The notes: generated from the sequence alone by a model not told the origin. Numbered from the stretch's first letter, positions 1 to 9,185 are shown. The stretch: DNA of 64,000 nucleotides from Planctomycetota bacterium (GCA_019636195.1 JAHBYA010000012.1:1-64000); one strand, 5' to 3'. Numbers and translations: made by a program.

Positions 1-14
1 TCGCAGGGATCGAC

Positions 15-82
15 GGGGTTTTTCACCACAGAGCCACAGAGTCACGGAGGACTGCAAAAGCAGTCCGCAGATTCACGCAGGT
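15..82. repeat. CACAGAG-type dispersed repeat fragment, downstream of gltX
   Basis: The stretch carries TTTCACCACAGAG, CCACAGAG and TCACGGAGG in series, followed by a small hairpin (GGACTGC, AAAA loop, GCAGTCC, 49-66). The same CACAGAG wording recurs at 38505-38535 and inside the 25564-25722 element, so it is a dispersed repeat in this genome. Read on the minus strand it lies just after the gltX stop, and the hairpin followed by a later T-rich stretch may help end that transcript. It encodes nothing visible. Confidence 0.6.
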
Positions 83-86
83 GGTG

Positions 87-1688
87 CTAACCTTGCGCCA
101 GCGCGTTGATTGCTGCGTCGATGCGCCTGAGGGCTTCTTCTTTGCCCAATACGCGGATGCTCTCCATCAGCGGTGGGCTTACCCTGCTGCCGGTGATGGC
201 CATGCGCACGGGGCCGAGGTAGGGGCCGATCTTCATGCCCAACTGCTCGGCTTTAGCGCGGGACTGCTCGTCCATGCGGGTCAGCCAATCCGGGTGTTCA
301 AGGTCGCTGCCCGCCAGCATTTCGCGGGCGGCGGCCAGCGCCTTCTTTGCGTCGTCGAGCGTGTGCTTCTTCTGGATGAAGTCTTCGGGCGTGTACGCGA
401 ACTCGCGCGTGAAGAACATCGGCAGATAGTCCGCGGCTTCCACCAGCGTGTGCATGCGCTCTTGAATCAGCGGGATGATCGGCGCCAGAAGCTGCGGGTT
501 GACCTCATAGCTGGTCATCAGCTCGGGGGCCAGCGCACCCAGCACGCGGCTTCTTTGACGCCGCTTGGTTTCAAAGTCGCGCAGGAAGGTCTCCTGCGGC
601 AACTGGTCTTCGGGCAGGTCGGCAAACTCGCGCTCGCGGTGCATCAGCAACTTCGCCTGCTCGACCAGCCGCTTTTCCAGCTCGGCGTGGGGCAGCTTGC
701 GGATGTACTCGCCGTTCAGCCAGTGCAGCTTCTGCAGGTCAAAGATCGGGCCGCCGATGTTAACCTTGGCGAGATCAAAGTGCCTGAGAAACTCGTCGTA
801 GGTAAAAATCTCCTGGTCGTTGGGCAGGGAAAAGCCCATCAGGCCCAGAAAGTTCCGCAGCGCCTCAGGCAGAAAACCCGCGTCGCGATACCACAACAGT
901 GAAGTCGGATTCTTGCGCTTGCTGATCTTGCTTTTGTCCTTGTTGCGCAGCAGCGGCATGTGGGCAAACACCGGTGCATCCCAGCCGAAGGCCCGGTACA
1001 GCTCAAAGTGCAGCGGCGTGCTGGGGATCCATTCCTCGGCGCGGATCACGTGCGTAATGCCCATCGCGTGGTCATCGACAATGTTCGCAAGGTGATACGT
1101 GGGAAAGCCGTCGGACTTCAGCAGCACCGCGTCCTGTTGCTCGGCAGCGATGAACTTCAGCACGCCGCGAAAGAAATCATGCACTTCAATGTCGCCTTCC
1201 CGCGGCATTTTCAGGCGCACGACACAGGGCTTGCCGGCGGCGTCGTTGGCGGCGATTTCGGCTTCGCTAAGGCTGCGGCACAAGCCGTCGTAGCCCAGCA
1301 GCTTGGCCTTTTCGGCCTGCTGAATCTTGCGCAGGGTTTCCAGGCGCTCGCTGGTGCAGTAGCACTTGTAGGCCTTGCCGTGCCTGAGCAGCGTGTCGGC
1401 GGCTTCCTTGTACATCGGCAGCCGCTCGCTCTGCCGATAGGGCGCGCAGGGGCCGCCCTTGTGGGGACCTTCATGGGGCGTGAGTGCAAGCCATGCCAGC
1501 GCCTCAAAAATCTGGGCTTCGCTGTCGGCGACGTAGCGAGTGCGGTCGGTGTCTTCAATGCGCAGGATAAACTGCCCGCCGGTGGTGTCGGCCAGCGCCT
1601 TGTTGAACAGGGCCATGTAGGCGGTGCCGACGTGCGGGTCACCAGTGGGCGAAGGTGCAACGCGGACTCGGGCAGGTTTGGCGGACAT
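87..1688 (-). CDS. gltX: Glutamyl-tRNA synthetase
   Basis: This cytoplasmic class I aminoacyl-tRNA synthetase charges tRNA-Glu (or tRNA-Glu and tRNA-Gln in organisms that use the amidotransferase route). The 533-residue protein is slightly longer than the usual 460-510. The N-terminus has the Rossmann start RVRVAPSPTGDPHVGTAY, in which PHVGT is the HIGH signature. RIEDTDRTR is the family motif for glutamate and ATP binding, and KISKRKNP near residue 260 is the KMSKS loop. The C-terminal half is the helical anticodon-binding region. The ATG is preceded by GAGAGG at a suitable distance, which supports this start. It appears monocistronic; the next gene upstream on the same strand ends at a strong terminator. 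Confidence 0.97.
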   Translation of the reverse strand: MSAKPARVRVAPSPTGDPHVGTAYMALFNKALADTTGGQFILRIEDTDRTRYVADSEAQIFEALAWLALTPHEGPHKGGPCAPYRQSERLPMYKEAADTLLRHGKAYKCYCTSERLETLRKIQQAEKAKLLGYDGLCRSLSEAEIAANDAAGKPCVVRLKMPREGDIEVHDFFRGVLKFIAAEQQDAVLLKSDGFPTYHLANIVDDHAMGITHVIRAEEWIPSTPLHFELYRAFGWDAPVFAHMPLLRNKDKSKISKRKNPTSLLWYRDAGFLPEALRNFLGLMGFSLPNDQEIFTYDEFLRHFDLAKVNIGGPIFDLQKLHWLNGEYIRKLPHAELEKRLVEQAKLLMHREREFADLPEDQLPQETFLRDFETKRRQRSRVLGALAPELMTSYEVNPQLLAPIIPLIQERMHTLVEAADYLPMFFTREFAYTPEDFIQKKHTLDDAKKALAAAREMLAGSDLEHPDWLTRMDEQSRAKAEQLGMKIGPYLGPVRMAITGSRVSPPLMESIRVLGKEEALRRIDAAINALAQG

Positions 1689-1754
1689 GCATCCTCTCGT
1701 GTGTGCAGCGGGTGACCAATAACCAATTACCCGCGCTCATTGCAAGGTACAGAA

Positions 1755-1785
1755 ACAAAAAGCCCGGCCATTGCTGGCCGGGCTT
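1755..1785 (-). terminator. Rho-independent terminator of the HU-REC-HATPase gene
   Basis: An 11-bp perfect stem, AAGCCCGGCCA with loop TTGC and TGGCCGGGCTT (1760-1785), is followed on the minus strand by a T-rich run (CTTTTTGTTT). It lies 16 bp after the stop codon of the minus-strand gene at 1801-3192 and separates it from gltX. Confidence 0.9.
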
Positions 1786-1800
1786 GAAGGTGCGGCCAAC

Positions 1801-3192
1801 TTAGCGGCGCTGGAAGGCTGATTGCGGCTGTGCGACGCCGGCCTTTGTGCGTTCTTCCTTGAACTTGGTGAGCGTGACGCGGTTACCCTCGTCGTTGTAC
1901 TCGACCTTATCGACGCACTTGGTCATCAGCATGATACCCAAGCCGCCGAGTTTGCCCTGCGAGCGGCGGTCGCGCACGCGGTCCACGGCGCCTTCGGCGG
2001 GCGCGACGTACAGGCGCCAGTCGAAGCCCTTGCCCTGGTCGCTGACGACGACGGTCAGGCGCTTGGCGTCAAGGTAGTACTCGACATCGACAAAGCGGTC
2101 GCGGCGGTGGCGGTTGCCGTGCTGGGCCGCGTTGCTGCACGCTTCGCGGAAGGCGGTACACATCTGCACCTGCTGGCCCTCGTTCAGGCCGCTGTCGGAA
2201 AACAGGCGGGCGCCGATTTCGTTGGCGCGGTCGATCCACTGGTCTTCGGTCGGGAAGCGGAAATACACTTCCTGTTCAAACACCGCCTGCTCTTCGGTGC
2301 TGCGCTCAAGTTCGCGCTCGCCCAACTCAAGCATTTCCTTGACTTCAAATGGCTGCGAAAGCTGCTCGTTGCCCATGAACCGGAAGGTCTTGAACCACGC
2401 CTTTTCCTTGCCCGCGGGCAGCATCTCAAGGATCGGCACCAGCGAGCTTTTCTTGTGGGTCTTGGCGTACTCGACGACGCCGTCAGCTTCAGGCATCACG
2501 CAATCGACGATGATCAGGCTGATCGGGTCTTCAATCAGGTATTGCTTGGCCTGCTGCAACGCGGTCACGACCTCAACGATCCAGCCGGCCTTGCTGAAGT
2601 GGTACTCGATGGTCTTGATGAAGGGGTCTTCCGCGTCCTTGCTGGCGAGCAGAATCTTGTTGGCGCGCGCGGTTTCAAGCTGCTCTTTCAACTTGCCGGC
2701 AGCTTCAAACTCAATGGCGCCGCGGGCAACCGCGTCAATCAGGGCGGGTGACGCGGTCAGCTCCACGCTGCGCTTGGTAACGGCGATGGTCTTGACGCCT
2801 TCGTGGCCGTCTTCGGCGGGGACGATGCTGGCTTTGCGCTCTTTGAGGCGCAGCGAAAAGAAGTCCGCCAGGTCCACCACGTCGTGGCGCATGACCTTGG
2901 CAATAACTGCGTCCACCAGCGCGGCGCTGACCTTCTGCACGTCGCCCGAGTTCAAGCCGTGGGCGCCTTCAATGGCATCCTGGGTGTCGGGGCCGGGCAC
3001 GACGACGGCGCTGCCGGCGGGCTTGCCGCAGTACAGTGTGCCGAGGTCGGCGATGGTGACACGCTTGCCCTCGGCCAGTTTGTCGCGGACAAACCCCAGC
3101 ACCGCCTCCGCGATTCGCTGGGTTGTGGCCGCGTTCACGCCGCTGCTGCGGGCGATTTCAGGGAAAACTTCAGCCGAGGTCCAGGTCTTCAT
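1801..3192 (-). CDS. Tandem HU-like / receiver / HATPase fusion regulator
   Basis: A 463-aa soluble protein with an unusual domain order. Residues 1-65 resemble an HU/IHF-fold DNA-binding module (helical start, then RVTIADLGTLYCGKP). About 80-150 looks like a second HU-like module (VDLADFFSLRLKERKAS). About 178-285 is a receiver-like domain with the candidate phosphoacceptor Asp in LIIVDCVMPEADG. About 305-450 is an anti-sigma-regulator-type HATPase: N box REACSNAAQHGNRH, G1 box DQGKGFD and G2 box GGLGIML. There is no dimerisation/phosphoacceptor-His domain. Inference: a receiver may gate an RsbW-like ATPase or Ser kinase, with DNA or nucleoid contacts through the HU part. GAGG lies a few bases before the ATG. 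The terminator at 1755-1785 ends the transcript. The exact partner is unknown. Confidence 0.8.
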   Translation of the reverse strand: MKTWTSAEVFPEIARSSGVNAATTQRIAEAVLGFVRDKLAEGKRVTIADLGTLYCGKPAGSAVVVPGPDTQDAIEGAHGLNSGDVQKVSAALVDAVIAKVMRHDVVDLADFFSLRLKERKASIVPAEDGHEGVKTIAVTKRSVELTASPALIDAVARGAIEFEAAGKLKEQLETARANKILLASKDAEDPFIKTIEYHFSKAGWIVEVVTALQQAKQYLIEDPISLIIVDCVMPEADGVVEYAKTHKKSSLVPILEMLPAGKEKAWFKTFRFMGNEQLSQPFEVKEMLELGERELERSTEEQAVFEQEVYFRFPTEDQWIDRANEIGARLFSDSGLNEGQQVQMCTAFREACSNAAQHGNRHRRDRFVDVEYYLDAKRLTVVVSDQGKGFDWRLYVAPAEGAVDRVRDRRSQGKLGGLGIMLMTKCVDKVEYNDEGNRVTLTKFKEERTKAGVAQPQSAFQRR

Positions 3193-3246
3193 TGCGATGC
3201 CTCGCGTTGCCTATGGTCGGTATTCTAGCGTACTGCCCGGCGTTTG

Positions 3247-4023
3247 TCAGCGCCCCCCGAGGTCACGGGCGCGCTCTGACAGTTCGCGCTGGTCAATCAC
3301 GCCCTTGCGCTTGAGCAGCTCAATGACCGCGTCGAACAAATCGCCCTCGGTAATGATGCCCTTCTTGATCAGGACCGGAATCACAGCCGCCCGCAACTCC
3401 GCGCGTGTAAGGTTCTGGGCGCTGACGCCCTTGGCGCCAGCGTCGTTCAGGCGGTTGCGCACTTCTTCAACCAGGGAAGATTCGGTGGCGTCGCGCAGGG
3501 CGGCCAGGCTGCCCTTGCTGGCTGGGCGCAGCTTGCCGGCGCTGGCGGGTTTAAGTCCGCCGGCGCTGCCGGACTTGCGGGCTTCCTTGTCGGCTTCTTC
3601 AAGGAACTCGGCAATCGCGCGCTTGATGCTGTCGCGGGTGGCGAGCGTGGTTTCGATCTTTTTGCCGGTGACGAACTGCAGCTCGTCAAGTGCTTCGTAG
3701 TCGGTCGGGTCGCTCATGCAGACCGTGAGGACTTTTTCGGTCTGGTGCACCGGGATCAGGTGGTGTTTTTCAATAATGTCCCGCGGCACGGCCTTGAGCA
3801 GGTTGACGGGCAGGATCATGTTGGCGAGGTCGGTGACTTCCATGTTGTACTGGCGGGCGATCTCGCGGGTCAGGCCCTCGTCGGTCATGTACCCGAGCTT
3901 GACGATGATGTTGCCGATCTTGCCGCCCAATGACTTCTGGTACTCGATCGCGGTGTCGAGCTGTTCCTTGGTGACCAGCCCCTTTTTCAGGAGCATTTCA
4001 CCCAACTTCAAGCGTTCAAGCAT
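3247..4023 (-). CDS. Stand-alone MshEN (GspE N-terminal) domain protein
   Basis: A 258-aa protein whose first ~150 residues match the N-terminal domain of type II secretion/type IV pilus ATPases (MshEN, T2SSE_N): KLGEMLLKKGLVTKEQLDTA, then GGKIGNIIVKLGYMT, then LIPVHQTEKVLTVCMSDPTD. In that family the domain can bind c-di-GMP. No Walker ATPase follows. Instead there is an Ala/Gly/Lys/Ser-rich linker and a C-terminal helical segment containing a second KKGIITEGDLFDAV-like helix. The chosen ATG is internal (MLERLK); the seven codons upstream look non-native. It lies upstream of the HU-receiver-HATPase gene on the same strand with a 54-bp gap, so the two may be cotranscribed. Inference: a nucleotide-sensing adaptor, not a motor. 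Confidence 0.8.
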   Translation of the reverse strand: MLERLKLGEMLLKKGLVTKEQLDTAIEYQKSLGGKIGNIIVKLGYMTDEGLTREIARQYNMEVTDLANMILPVNLLKAVPRDIIEKHHLIPVHQTEKVLTVCMSDPTDYEALDELQFVTGKKIETTLATRDSIKRAIAEFLEEADKEARKSGSAGGLKPASAGKLRPASKGSLAALRDATESSLVEEVRNRLNDAGAKGVSAQNLTRAELRAAVIPVLIKKGIITEGDLFDAVIELLKRKGVIDQRELSERARDLGGR

Positions 4024-4265
4024 GCAACACCCCGTAACGCCCACACCGAAGCCTTCCGATGGGCATGTGCGCAGCGAACCAAAATAGTCGCATCGGCGGG
4101 GGTGAACTAAACCCTATCAGGGGGCGTAGTTAGCGTCAACGCATTTCAATTCGGGCAAACGACTTGCGTCAATTTCTGACATACCGGAACCGTGTGCAAG
4201 CCGTTGCCGTCCATATAGTAGCGACAGTGGCGGCCATGAATTCGTAACATACACCTGAGGGCACC

Positions 4266-6041
4266 TTGGACGACTTTGACCGCAGGCTTCGCAACTTTCG
4301 CATCGCACTGATGCTGCGCGCGCTCAGTTATGCCGCGCTTTGCGGCTTGTTGCTGGCGCTGGTGCTGGTGATTGCGTCGCCCTGGCTGCGCCAATGGATG
4401 GGCGAACACTGGTTCTGGATCACCCTGGGTGCACCGGTGCTGCTGCCCGCGCTTTGGGCAGCGCTGGCATGGATGCGCAAGCCCGACCAGCGCACGACCG
4501 TGCTGGCCGCCGATGCCTGGAGCGGCGCCAAGGGTGAAGTCGTGTCCGCGTTTGAGCTGCGCCGCCGCGACCCCGACAGCCCGTTTGCCGCGCCCGTGAC
4601 CGCCAAGGCCCTTGAGTCACTGAAGTCCCGCCGCCTGCCTGAGCCGCCGTTGATGCGCAAACTGCTTGTCGCCATGCTGGTGCTGCTGGCGCTGGTGCCG
4701 CTCAGCCGCGTTGTGCACGCCGAGCTGCAGCAGGACAAAGAAGAAGAAAAGCAACGCGAGCAGGCGGCCAAGACGGACGTCGATCCTGAACTCGCGGCCA
4801 AGCTCGCCCGTGAAGCCGGCAACGCCGCCGAGCGCGCCAAGGAACTAGGCGCCAGGCCGCAGGAGCGGCTTGCCGACGACATTGAGCAGCTCGCGCGCAA
4901 TGCACAGGCCGGCGGGCAGGACAAAGAGCGCGCCCTGCGCGAAGCCAACAGCCTTGTGGACCGGGCCCGCGCCCAGCGCGATGCCCAGGAAGGGCGCGAG
5001 CGCGCCCGGCAGGCCCTGAAAGACAACCCCGCGTCAAAGCGGCTGGCCGAGGCAATGGAGAATTCCGACGCGCGCCAGACGCAACAGGCGATCAATGAAC
5101 TGGTTGAATCCGCCCGCAACCCTGACGGCAGCATCGACCCGAAGGCGGCAGCCGAGATTCGCGAGGCAATCAAGGAAGCCGCTGCCGGCGCTCCCCACGA
5201 CCCGGCCCTGCGCCGCGCGGCCGAGAAAGCCGCCGAGGCCCTGAAAGACCGCCAGGGCGCCGAGCAACGCGCACGCGAGCAGATGCAGGGCTCCGGCGCC
5301 AGCCCCGAGGAAATCGAAGCCGCCATCGAAGCCATGCGCAAGGTCGATGCCGAGACACTGAAGAAGGCGCTGGAAGAGCTGGCCAACGCCGCCAGCCCGC
5401 TGCGCGACATCGACCCGCAAACCGCACAGGAATTGTTGAAGCGCCTGCAACAGGGCCAGATCGACCCTGAACAGGCGCGCCGGCTGGCCGAGGCCGCCCG
5501 CGAGCTTGCGCAACGCATGGAACTTGACGCGGAAACGCTGCGCGAAATGCTGCGCCAGGGCCGAGACTTCGAAGGGCTTGAAGAAGCCGCCCGCAACGCC
5601 CTTGAGCGCGCGCAGCAGGAAGGCCGCACACCCGGCGAAGAAGGCGTACCAGACTGGGCCAAGGGCGCAATCCCCGAAGAGCTGCGCAAGCAATGGGAAG
5701 AAGCCCGCGGCCGGCGCGGCCCGGGCCGCGATGGCGAAGGCGGCGAGGGCCGCAAAGGCGAAGGCGGCGGTGAGGACAGCCGGAACGGCGGCACAGGCAA
5801 GCCCCGCGAAATTGAAGGCGGCGGAACCGAAGCCGGCGTGGACACCAAGGACACCGGCCGAGGCGAGAAAGACCCCGACGGCGAGATGACCGAGCTTGAT
5901 CCGGAAAAGGCCCGCGAAGAAAAGGCCAGGCGCGATGCCTCCGGGCGCGAGGCCACCAGCCGCGGCGTCGATACCCGCAACGACACCGATCACCTGCCGC
6001 GCCGCTACCGCGAGGCGGCCCGCAAGTACTTCGAGCGGTAA
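4266..6041 (+). CDS. Membrane-anchored, highly charged coiled-coil protein
   Basis: A 591-aa protein of unknown function. Three hydrophobic helices lie at about residues 17-38, 50-69 and 132-150. They are followed by roughly 440 residues very rich in Ala, Glu, Arg and Gln (REQAAKTDVDPELAAKLARE onward), which should form long coiled coil, and a low-complexity Gly/Arg/Glu tail at about 475-560. The layout resembles DUF4175-type proteins (short membrane N-terminus, long charged helical body), but I cannot assign the family by eye. The start is TTG at 4266, supported by GAGGG 5 bp upstream; there is no better in-frame ATG before the first membrane segment. The gene 90 bp downstream is on the same strand and may be cotranscribed. 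Confidence 0.75.
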   Translation: MDDFDRRLRNFRIALMLRALSYAALCGLLLALVLVIASPWLRQWMGEHWFWITLGAPVLLPALWAALAWMRKPDQRTTVLAADAWSGAKGEVVSAFELRRRDPDSPFAAPVTAKALESLKSRRLPEPPLMRKLLVAMLVLLALVPLSRVVHAELQQDKEEEKQREQAAKTDVDPELAAKLAREAGNAAERAKELGARPQERLADDIEQLARNAQAGGQDKERALREANSLVDRARAQRDAQEGRERARQALKDNPASKRLAEAMENSDARQTQQAINELVESARNPDGSIDPKAAAEIREAIKEAAAGAPHDPALRRAAEKAAEALKDRQGAEQRAREQMQGSGASPEEIEAAIEAMRKVDAETLKKALEELANAASPLRDIDPQTAQELLKRLQQGQIDPEQARRLAEAARELAQRMELDAETLREMLRQGRDFEGLEEAARNALERAQQEGRTPGEEGVPDWAKGAIPEELRKQWEEARGRRGPGRDGEGGEGRKGEGGGEDSRNGGTGKPREIEGGGTEAGVDTKDTGRGEKDPDGEMTELDPEKAREEKARRDASGREATSRGVDTRNDTDHLPRRYREAARKYFER

Positions 6042-6131
6042 CCCCAAAGCCTGAAAACTTTTCCGTCGCCCCGGGCGGTTTGCTCGTTACATTGCCGGAC
6101 CTTTCGTCGGACTGTTTGAGGTTGAGGCCGG

Positions 6132-7022
6132 ATGTACCCGAGACTCGTTTGCCTGCTGTTGCTGCTGGCTGCGCCGCTGTGCGCGCAGGGCATGAGCGAA
6201 GACTACGTGCGCGCCCGCACCGAAGCGAAGTTCTCGCGCCCGCACGGCATCACGCTGGAGTGGGACGTGATGGCCCACGCCGCATTCTTTGAGCAGCAGC
6301 ACAAGGTGCGCGCCAACGGCTTCGGCGGCGACGGCATCGGCTTTGCCCGCGACATGGATGGCTTCCCGGTTGGCGTGTTCCTTGACACCGAGGCGCGGCT
6401 GCGCTTTTCGTGGCACGACAGCATTGAAGTCGGGTACGGGTTCGCGCTGACCCGCGCGTTCAAGGACGACCTCGGCAAGTTCGTGCGCTTCAACGGCGTG
6501 ATCTACCCGCCGGGCACGGACATTGACTTCGGCGCCGACTGGCACGAAGTGCGGCTGCACTACCGGCGCGACCTGCTGCGCTTCGGGCTGGGGCGCGAGT
6601 TCACGCTGTACGCGACCGCGGGCCTGGAATGGAGCTATGTCCGGGTGCAGACCGGCAGCGACACCTTTCCCGTCAGCAAGAACCGCGACGAAGAAACGTT
6701 CAAAGAGCTGCTGCCGTGGTGGAACGCCGGCATCGGCATGCAGCTTGAACTGGGCACGCGCATCCGCCTTACCGCCGACGCGCGCGGCACCTACGCCATC
6801 GGCTACCCCACCTTTCAAGAACGCGATAAAGACGACATGAAGCAGTCGGTCATCAGCATCAGCAGCCACTTCACCTTTGAGTACGCTATCACCGACTGGT
6901 TCACGCTGCTGGCGCGCGTCAAGCTGCGCTACTTCTACACCAAGCTGTATGGCGGCTGGCGCAGCGACCGCTTTCTGTGGTACAGCCTCGGGCCTGAAGT
7001 AGGCTTCGGCATACGCCTGTAA
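6132..7022 (+). CDS. Predicted outer-membrane beta-barrel-like protein
   Basis: A 296-aa exported protein. The signal peptide is clear (MYPRLVCLLLLLAAPLCAQG, cleavage probably after CAQ or CA). The mature part alternates hydrophobic and polar residues in short strands rich in Tyr, Trp, Arg and Asp (IEVGYGFALTRAFKDD, LHYRRDLLRFGLGREFTLY, HFTFEYAITDWFTLLARVKL), with a final aromatic/basic strand ending in GFGIRL. This is the pattern of an outer-membrane porin-like barrel. No family is recognised. TGAGG is positioned 4 bp before the ATG, and a -10-like TACATT sits about 40 bp upstream at 6088-6093. A hairpin terminator follows at 7103-7129. Confidence 0.7.
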   Translation: MYPRLVCLLLLLAAPLCAQGMSEDYVRARTEAKFSRPHGITLEWDVMAHAAFFEQQHKVRANGFGGDGIGFARDMDGFPVGVFLDTEARLRFSWHDSIEVGYGFALTRAFKDDLGKFVRFNGVIYPPGTDIDFGADWHEVRLHYRRDLLRFGLGREFTLYATAGLEWSYVRVQTGSDTFPVSKNRDEETFKELLPWWNAGIGMQLELGTRIRLTADARGTYAIGYPTFQERDKDDMKQSVISISSHFTFEYAITDWFTLLARVKLRYFYTKLYGGWRSDRFLWYSLGPEVGFGIRL

Positions 7023-7102
7023 CGCAACCCTGAGACAGTCCACTTGCGCCGGGATCAAAGAGACCGAAGGCGTGACCACGCGCCGCAAGCAGCTGAACGT
7101 GA

Positions 7103-7129
7103 AACCGCCCGGGAACACCCCGGGCGGTT
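7103..7129. terminator. Hairpin between convergent genes
   Basis: An 11-bp perfect stem (AACCGCCCGGG, 5-nt loop, CCCGGGCGGTT) lies between the plus-strand gene ending at 7022 and the minus-strand gene ending at 7167. It probably serves both strands; neither side has a long T run, so efficiency is uncertain. Confidence 0.7.
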
Positions 7130-7166
7130 ATGCCTGCGTCCACGGCAAGTCGCGCAGGCAAGGCTT

Positions 7167-9185
7167 TCACGCGCGTCTGCGACGGCGGCAGACAAGGCAC
7201 AGCGCCATGAGCAGGGGCGTCGCCAGTGTGCCGCCCGCGGCCACGCAACCGCCGCCGCCTGCGCTGCCGCCGCCTGACCCGCCGCCGCTGATCGCATTCG
7301 GCGCGATCGTGATCTCAAGCGCCTGCGTCGCGTCTGCGCCCACGCTGTCCTGCACGCGCACCACAAACCCGAAAAGGCCAGCCGCGCGCGGCGTCCCCGA
7401 CACCACGCCCCCAGCCGACAGCGAAAGCCCGCCGGGCAGCGATCCCGATGCCACCGAGTACGCCAAGCTGCCCGTGCCGCCGACGGCCTGGATCGCATGG
7501 GGCCCGTACGGCGCGTCTGCAAGGCCGCCGGGCAATGATGTGGTCACGATCAGCGGCACAGCCGTCGAGTATGCAATGCCGGCCACCCCGAACGTGAAGG
7601 GCGACACGACCGTGCCGTCATTGTGGGTCAGCGTGACCGTGCCCGACTTCAGGCCGATCGTGGCCGCAGAGAACACGATGCCGAAGCTGGTGCTGCCGCC
7701 CGGCTGTACCGAGGCGTTGAAGCCGGACAGGTCCAGTACAAAGTCCGGGCTTGCGCAGCCGGGTGTGCCGAGTTGCAGCAGCGCGCTGCCGGGGTTGCTG
7801 ATGGTGACCTGCACCGCTGCGGTGGGCATGGTTGCGATATCGACCATGCCGAAGTCGCGCGGGCCGGCCGCCGCGCCGCCGGGCGTGATCGCCCCGGCGG
7901 CGTCGCTGACGGCAATGCGCGGCGCGGCGGTGACTTCACCGCGCATTTCAAAGCGGAACGGGCTGGGCGTGGTCGGGTCGTCGTGCGGCAGCTCGATCCA
8001 GACCGAGCTCACGCCCAGGCTGCCGCCCTCAAGCCTGAAGCGCAGCACGGTGTGACCGCCCTGCGCCACGGTGGTGTTGAAAGCAGATGTGTCAAAGCCG
8101 AACGCCGCGCCGCCGCTGCCCTGCGCGGGAGTGCCGAAGCTGAACCCGCCCAGCGTAAGGTCGCCGTTGCCGGTGTTGGCAATGCTGATCGTGATCCAGG
8201 GTGTCGGAAGCATCGCGGCATCGTGCACGCCGAAATCGCGGTCGCCGGCAGCCGCTGCGTTGTACGCGACGGCACCCTGCGAGTCCGAGACGCTGATGCG
8301 CGGGTCCGGCACTACGTTGATCGTCAGCGTGTGCTTGATCGCGATGCAGCCGTGCGTCCAGTGCGTGTAGCCGCCGCGCAGCTCAAGGCCGACAAGATGC
8401 CCCCACGCGACCATGCTGATCTCGTGCGTGCCAAGCTGGTTGAACTGCCCAGCCGGCGAGGTGCCCGGGACGCTGAGGCTGTGGTGGCCGTAAGCGCAGA
8501 ACTGCGCGGGCTCAAGCCCTGTTGCGCCGACGTTGCTGATTGTGGTGTGCACGCCGACGCTTTCATACACGCCGTGCTGGACGATGATGCCCAAACCCAG
8601 CGCGCTGAGCGGCGTGCCGATCGCGACATCGAGCGGGCCGGTGATCGGCTGGCCATTCAGCTTGGGCTCAATGGCGATGGAGGTGGCGTAAGGCTGTGCG
8701 GGGTAGTTGGGCACGAAGCCGGTGCCGTTGGGGTCGCCCACGACGATCACGAGCACATGGCTTTCAATCAGCAGGCCGGAGCCGAAGTCGGTGGCCTGCA
8801 TGTGAATGTAGTAGGTGGTGTCGTCATCGAATGTGCCGGTAGTCGGCGTCAGTGAAAACGGCACCGGCGCCATTACCCCCAGTGACCACTCCGCCGCGTT
8901 GTAGGCGGTGGGCTTGGGTCGCATCTCGGCGGCGTTGCAGGTGGCATCATTCTGGTTGCTGTTGTCCGCCGTGATCGACAAGCCAAGGTCGGAAACCGTG
9001 GTGCCGTTGGGCACGGTGAACAGCGTGCCCGGGTACACGACCGAGCCGCTGCGCAGCGCGTACGTGACCATGTCGCCCTGGTAGCGCGGGGCGACGCTCG
9101 ACGAAATCGTGATTGAGACCGTGGACTGGGCGGCGGAAACAGCGGCCACCAGGGCCAGGATCGTGAACAGTGCGGCGGCTTTCAT
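7167..9185 (-). CDS. Exported Ig-like/choice-of-anchor-D protein with Cys-type C-terminal tail
   Basis: A 672-aa secreted protein. The start is the internal ATG giving MKAAALFTILALVAAVSAAQS, a standard signal peptide, with GGGAG upstream; a longer N-terminus from 9212 would weaken the signal. The body contains repeated modules of the choice-of-anchor-D/ASPM-SPD-2 type: PRISVSDSQGAVAYNAAAAG and DFGMVDIATMPTAAVQVTIS, each with the DFG...IxNxGxxxLxLG pattern. Near residue 590 is a putative-Ig (He_PIG) module, LPGGLADAPYGPHAIQAVGG and LPGGLSLSAGGVVSGTPRAA. The C-terminus is a Gly/Ser linker, then GGGGCVAAGG, a hydrophobic stretch and RRRRRA. This sorting-like tail is shared with four other proteins here. 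The likely location is the outer surface. A perfect TATAAT lies upstream on the minus strand at 9263-9268. Confidence 0.82.
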   Translation of the reverse strand: MKAAALFTILALVAAVSAAQSTVSITISSSVAPRYQGDMVTYALRSGSVVYPGTLFTVPNGTTVSDLGLSITADNSNQNDATCNAAEMRPKPTAYNAAEWSLGVMAPVPFSLTPTTGTFDDDTTYYIHMQATDFGSGLLIESHVLVIVVGDPNGTGFVPNYPAQPYATSIAIEPKLNGQPITGPLDVAIGTPLSALGLGIIVQHGVYESVGVHTTISNVGATGLEPAQFCAYGHHSLSVPGTSPAGQFNQLGTHEISMVAWGHLVGLELRGGYTHWTHGCIAIKHTLTINVVPDPRISVSDSQGAVAYNAAAAGDRDFGVHDAAMLPTPWITISIANTGNGDLTLGGFSFGTPAQGSGGAAFGFDTSAFNTTVAQGGHTVLRFRLEGGSLGVSSVWIELPHDDPTTPSPFRFEMRGEVTAAPRIAVSDAAGAITPGGAAAGPRDFGMVDIATMPTAAVQVTISNPGSALLQLGTPGCASPDFVLDLSGFNASVQPGGSTSFGIVFSAATIGLKSGTVTLTHNDGTVVSPFTFGVAGIAYSTAVPLIVTTSLPGGLADAPYGPHAIQAVGGTGSLAYSVASGSLPGGLSLSAGGVVSGTPRAAGLFGFVVRVQDSVGADATQALEITIAPNAISGGGSGGGSAGGGGCVAAGGTLATPLLMALCLVCRRRRRA

